Assembly: GCA_050260415.1 (NCBI GenBank)
Contig: JBLNCE010000123.1
Location: forward strand, 1 to 15,731
DNA length: 15,731 bases
Source: JBLNCE01 sp050260415
GTDB taxonomy: Bacteria > Bacillota > UBA4882 > JAAYXC01
Direction of reading: 5' to 3'
The notes beneath the pieces are model-generated. The model was not told the DNA's origin. It did no database searches and worked only from the letters and a program-made list of their open reading frames with translations. The translations under genes and the position numbers were made by a program. Positions 13,433-15,731 of the stretch are shown here, in pieces; position 1 is the first letter of the stretch; each line of letters opens with the position of its first letter.

Positions 13433-14707
13433 GTGATCCATCTGAGAAAGCTGATCTCGGTTGCCTTGCTGTTGGTGGTCTCGGTGTCGAGCGGGGGCTG
13501 CGACATGCTTGGATTTATCCGTCGCGGGCAGTCGCGGCGGATCCTTCAGGCGCTGGCAGTGGAAGACGCAAGAGAGCGCGAGCAGGCAAAGAAGCGCCTC
13601 GGCGAGCATTCGTTTTCGCGGATGGACCTGCCGCTGCTATATGGAGCGACTAGACGGGGCTACCCTGACGATGGCGAGGATCTTTTTTCCACGCGAAGTA
13701 AATTGCTGCGGGTCCTGTGGGAGGTCAACGATGCGGGCACGCCGCGTTTCATCGCGGATATCTACCCGTCGCTGCCTGACAACAAGGACACCCGCTTCGC
13801 CGCGCTGCGCGTCCTTTCCGGGATGAATACCCGGGAATCGGTCGAGACCCTGGTGAAAATTCTCCTCAGGGACAAACCGGATCTCGGTTATGCCTATCCG
13901 CTCTTTCTGCCCTTCGAGGAGGAACCCCGCCACGCGTCCCTTCTGTTCCCAAGGCTCTTTAACCTGTTGGAGGACGACAAGTACAAATATGCCGTCTACT
14001 GTCTGGCGGTATCCCTCAGGGACAAGAAAGCGCTGGACGACAAGGTATTCCAGGCCTGCCGGGGACGGTTGCTCGAGGATTTGGCGCATGCGCGCGCGCA
14101 GAGGCGCCGCTTGGCCAAGGATACCGAAGCTTATGCCGAGGCCGTGGATTTGCTGGCCGTGACCGCCGACTGCCTCGGGGCTTTTCCGGGTGACGCCGAG
14201 GTAATGGGCTTTTTGCGATCGTTATTGGACGATCCATCCCCCGAGGTCGTTCTCTGGGCGGCGGACTCCCTGACACGCAACGGGGGGAACGTGCCGGGAC
14301 CGGTCTTTCTCAAACTGGCCGCGAACCCGGAGACGCGGCTCGATCTCTATAATGCTCTGGCGGCCGCGGGCCAGGTCCGGCTCTTTCCGGAAGAGTATCT
14401 GACCCAGTATCATTTCGCCGAGGCGGACATGGTACGCTGGCTCACTTTCCCGACCGAGTTCGGACGGGCGCCGGATCGGATCGAGTTGCTGGCCGAGAAA
14501 GAGGTGGAGACGGACGGCGAGCGCGGCCGGGTCTACCTCTTCAAGTACCGTTACGCGGGCGATGAGGACGGCTGGATGGTCGGTCTCAGTGGACCTCAGC
14601 CGATGGAAAAGGACGAGGTGGCGACGGGCGGCGGCTATACGTTCAGCCACTTCAAGAGGCTTGACGAGATGTCCGTCGAGGAGCACTTCAGATCGTTCCT
14701 GGACTAG
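13433..14707 (+). CDS. Putative lipoprotein with HEAT-like helical repeats
   Basis: The protein has 424 residues if read from GTG 13433. The N-terminus LRKLISVALLLVVSVSSGGC is a signal peptide with a lipobox-like SGGC, lipidated Cys at 23. The -3 residue is Ser, not the usual Leu/Ala. The rest is mostly helical with HEAT-like pairs (for example DTRFAALRVLSGMNTRESVE, PSPEVVLWAADSLTRNGG and TRLDLYNALAAAG), suggesting a protein-binding scaffold. The last 110 residues look beta-rich. The start is odd: AAGAGGTGATC (13428-13438) nearly matches the full anti-Shine-Dalgarno and overlaps the GTG. CTG 13442 is 8 nt beyond GAGG and would give a cleaner signal peptide. No family name can be given. Confidence 0.72.
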   Translation: MIHLRKLISVALLLVVSVSSGGCDMLGFIRRGQSRRILQALAVEDAREREQAKKRLGEHSFSRMDLPLLYGATRRGYPDDGEDLFSTRSKLLRVLWEVNDAGTPRFIADIYPSLPDNKDTRFAALRVLSGMNTRESVETLVKILLRDKPDLGYAYPLFLPFEEEPRHASLLFPRLFNLLEDDKYKYAVYCLAVSLRDKKALDDKVFQACRGRLLEDLAHARAQRRRLAKDTEAYAEAVDLLAVTADCLGAFPGDAEVMGFLRSLLDDPSPEVVLWAADSLTRNGGNVPGPVFLKLAANPETRLDLYNALAAAGQVRLFPEEYLTQYHFAEADMVRWLTFPTEFGRAPDRIELLAEKEVETDGERGRVYLFKYRYAGDEDGWMVGLSGPQPMEKDEVATGGGYTFSHFKRLDEMSVEEHFRSFLD

Positions 14708-14720
14708 CATCAAAGCCGAC

Positions 14721-14737
14721 GGGCGGGTCCGCCGCCC
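14721..14737. terminator. Weak hairpin between convergent genes
   Basis: GGGCGG pairs with CCGCCC (6 bp, loop GTCCG) just after the lipoprotein gene stop at 14707. No T-run follows, so this is only a possible bidirectional terminator for the convergent pair. Confidence 0.3.
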
Positions 14738-14827
14738 GGAAACAGGCGCCGCAGTCGGGCGCTTCTCCGCTGTGCCCGCAATTCCCTCTCCGCATGGGCT
14801 GTCCCATGTCTCTAGCAGACAGCGCCG

Positions 14828-15715
14828 TCAGCTCCGGTTGAGGAAAGCCATGTCCACCCCGATTTTCTCGCCGCGCCATCCATTCCCGGTCTTTGTCCGC
14901 AATTCGAGAGCACGTCCGCTCGGGGCAACCGCGGCGACAACGTCGGCCTCTCCGGCGCCGGGAAGATCCGCCGGGCGCTTCCCGGGGCGGACGGTGTCCG
15001 TTACTAAGTTGTAGATTTTATACGAGCGATCGGCGAGATCCCAATAGTACAGTTCGTCCGCGCGGCAGCCGTCGTATTCGATGCCCGTCGCCAGCCGTGT
15101 ATAGGTCCCGGCTGGCTTACGCAGCCAGATCTCTTTCTTCGCCGAATCCCGCGTCCACGGGTCGTCCGCGGGCGGCGTGACCAGCACCAGAGTGCCGTCC
15201 GATCTGACCATGTAAAAATACCCTAGACTCCGTCCGTAGCCGGCCATATCCTTCGCCAACGGCAGGGGTGTCAACCTGCCCCCCGGCAGATCGAGCCAGT
15301 AGTGGCGCAGTTCGCTGAGGTGGTCCTTGCGCCGCTGGCCCGAGACGATGACCACGGCCTTCATGCCGCAGGCGTCATAGACGTTGAAGTTGCCGTCCCC
15401 GGGGCACCAATAGCGATTATCCTCCGCGTGGATGACTCTGGTCGTGCGCGAAGTCAGGTCGTAGAGGCCGATAATCTTGCGGTCGGCCTGGTAGACCGGG
15501 ACGCCGCCGTCCGGAAACGCCCGCCAACCCACCGCGGGGCGGTAAACGAGACGGTTGTATGTAAAGACCACCGCCTGGCCGTCCAGGACGAGCTTGGCGC
15601 TGATGAATTTGCTGTGGTCCTCGGGGGGGCCGAGGCCCGTTAGGTTGAAGCCCGCAATGACGAACGCGCCCAGGAGCGGAGCGAGCGATCGTTCGAGCCA
15701 ACCCCGCTGCAACAA
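14828..15715 (-). CDS. Exported protein of unknown function, possible beta-propeller
   Basis: The protein has 295 residues. The start is TTG 15715, with GGGAGG (15729-15724) 8 nt upstream and still inside the window, so the gene looks complete. A second TTG follows directly. Residues 11-25 (LAPLLGAFVIAGFNL) are hydrophobic and likely a signal anchor. The body has repeated Tyr/Trp-centred strands (VYQADRKIIGLYDLTSRTTR, then YWCPGDGNFNVYDACG, LRHYWLDLPGG, GYFYMVRSDGTLVLV, YYWDLADRSYKIYNL). Spacing like this is seen in beta-propeller proteins, but no named family is recognised. It is convergent with the lipoprotein gene. Confidence 0.65.
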   Translation of the reverse strand: MLQRGWLERSLAPLLGAFVIAGFNLTGLGPPEDHSKFISAKLVLDGQAVVFTYNRLVYRPAVGWRAFPDGGVPVYQADRKIIGLYDLTSRTTRVIHAEDNRYWCPGDGNFNVYDACGMKAVVIVSGQRRKDHLSELRHYWLDLPGGRLTPLPLAKDMAGYGRSLGYFYMVRSDGTLVLVTPPADDPWTRDSAKKEIWLRKPAGTYTRLATGIEYDGCRADELYYWDLADRSYKIYNLVTDTVRPGKRPADLPGAGEADVVAAVAPSGRALELRTKTGNGWRGEKIGVDMAFLNRS

Positions 15716-15731
15716 GTCCGTTGCCTCCCAG

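Overview
The window is GC-rich bacterial chromosome. It has strong Shine-Dalgarno sites, frequent GTG/TTG starts and sigma-70-type promoters. These features, a MerR/GyrI-type regulator, a tmRNA and many short secreted or uncharacterised proteins suggest a high-GC member of the Bacillota or a related deep-branching phylum; this placement is inference. The gaps between genes carry many hairpin-rich dispersed repeats.

Layout. 1-240 is AT-poor sequence with several strong, partly mutually exclusive hairpins (candidate structured RNA or repeat remnant, cut by the window edge). 341-430 is a near-consensus promoter followed at once by an intrinsic terminator. 479-1431 is a MerR-family regulator with its own MerR-type promoter (19-bp spacer with a dyad) and a good terminator. 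1605-3562 is a translationally coupled pair of SPFH/band-7 membrane proteins. 3700-5344 is a tight PHP phosphoesterase-like / metallo-beta-lactamase-fold pair. 5448-5834 (minus) is a small HExxH zincin. 5835-6425 holds no gene, only repeats.

6430-6926 is smpB with an extended -10 promoter. The partner tmRNA gene (ssrA) lies on the opposite strand at 8499-8847, with its own promoter and a decodable degradation tag, ANNNLAYAA. Together they form the trans-translation ribosome-rescue system. Between them lie a broken sugar-phosphate-isomerase-like TIM-barrel gene, a 120-bp inverted-repeat element, an unassigned stretch, and a 127-bp tandem repeat that abuts the tmRNA 3' end and shares sequence with it.

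9036-15715 holds a secreted HExxH protein, an MFS transporter, a second TIM-barrel gene (broken by a frameshift near its end), a TIGR00266/AIM24-family protein, a HEAT-like putative lipoprotein and, convergent with it, an exported protein of unknown function.

I see no CRISPR array, intact transposase, phage module or defence island. The most interesting content is non-coding: the ssrA locus and its adjoining repeats, the left-edge hairpins, the promoter-terminator pair and the MerR operator.
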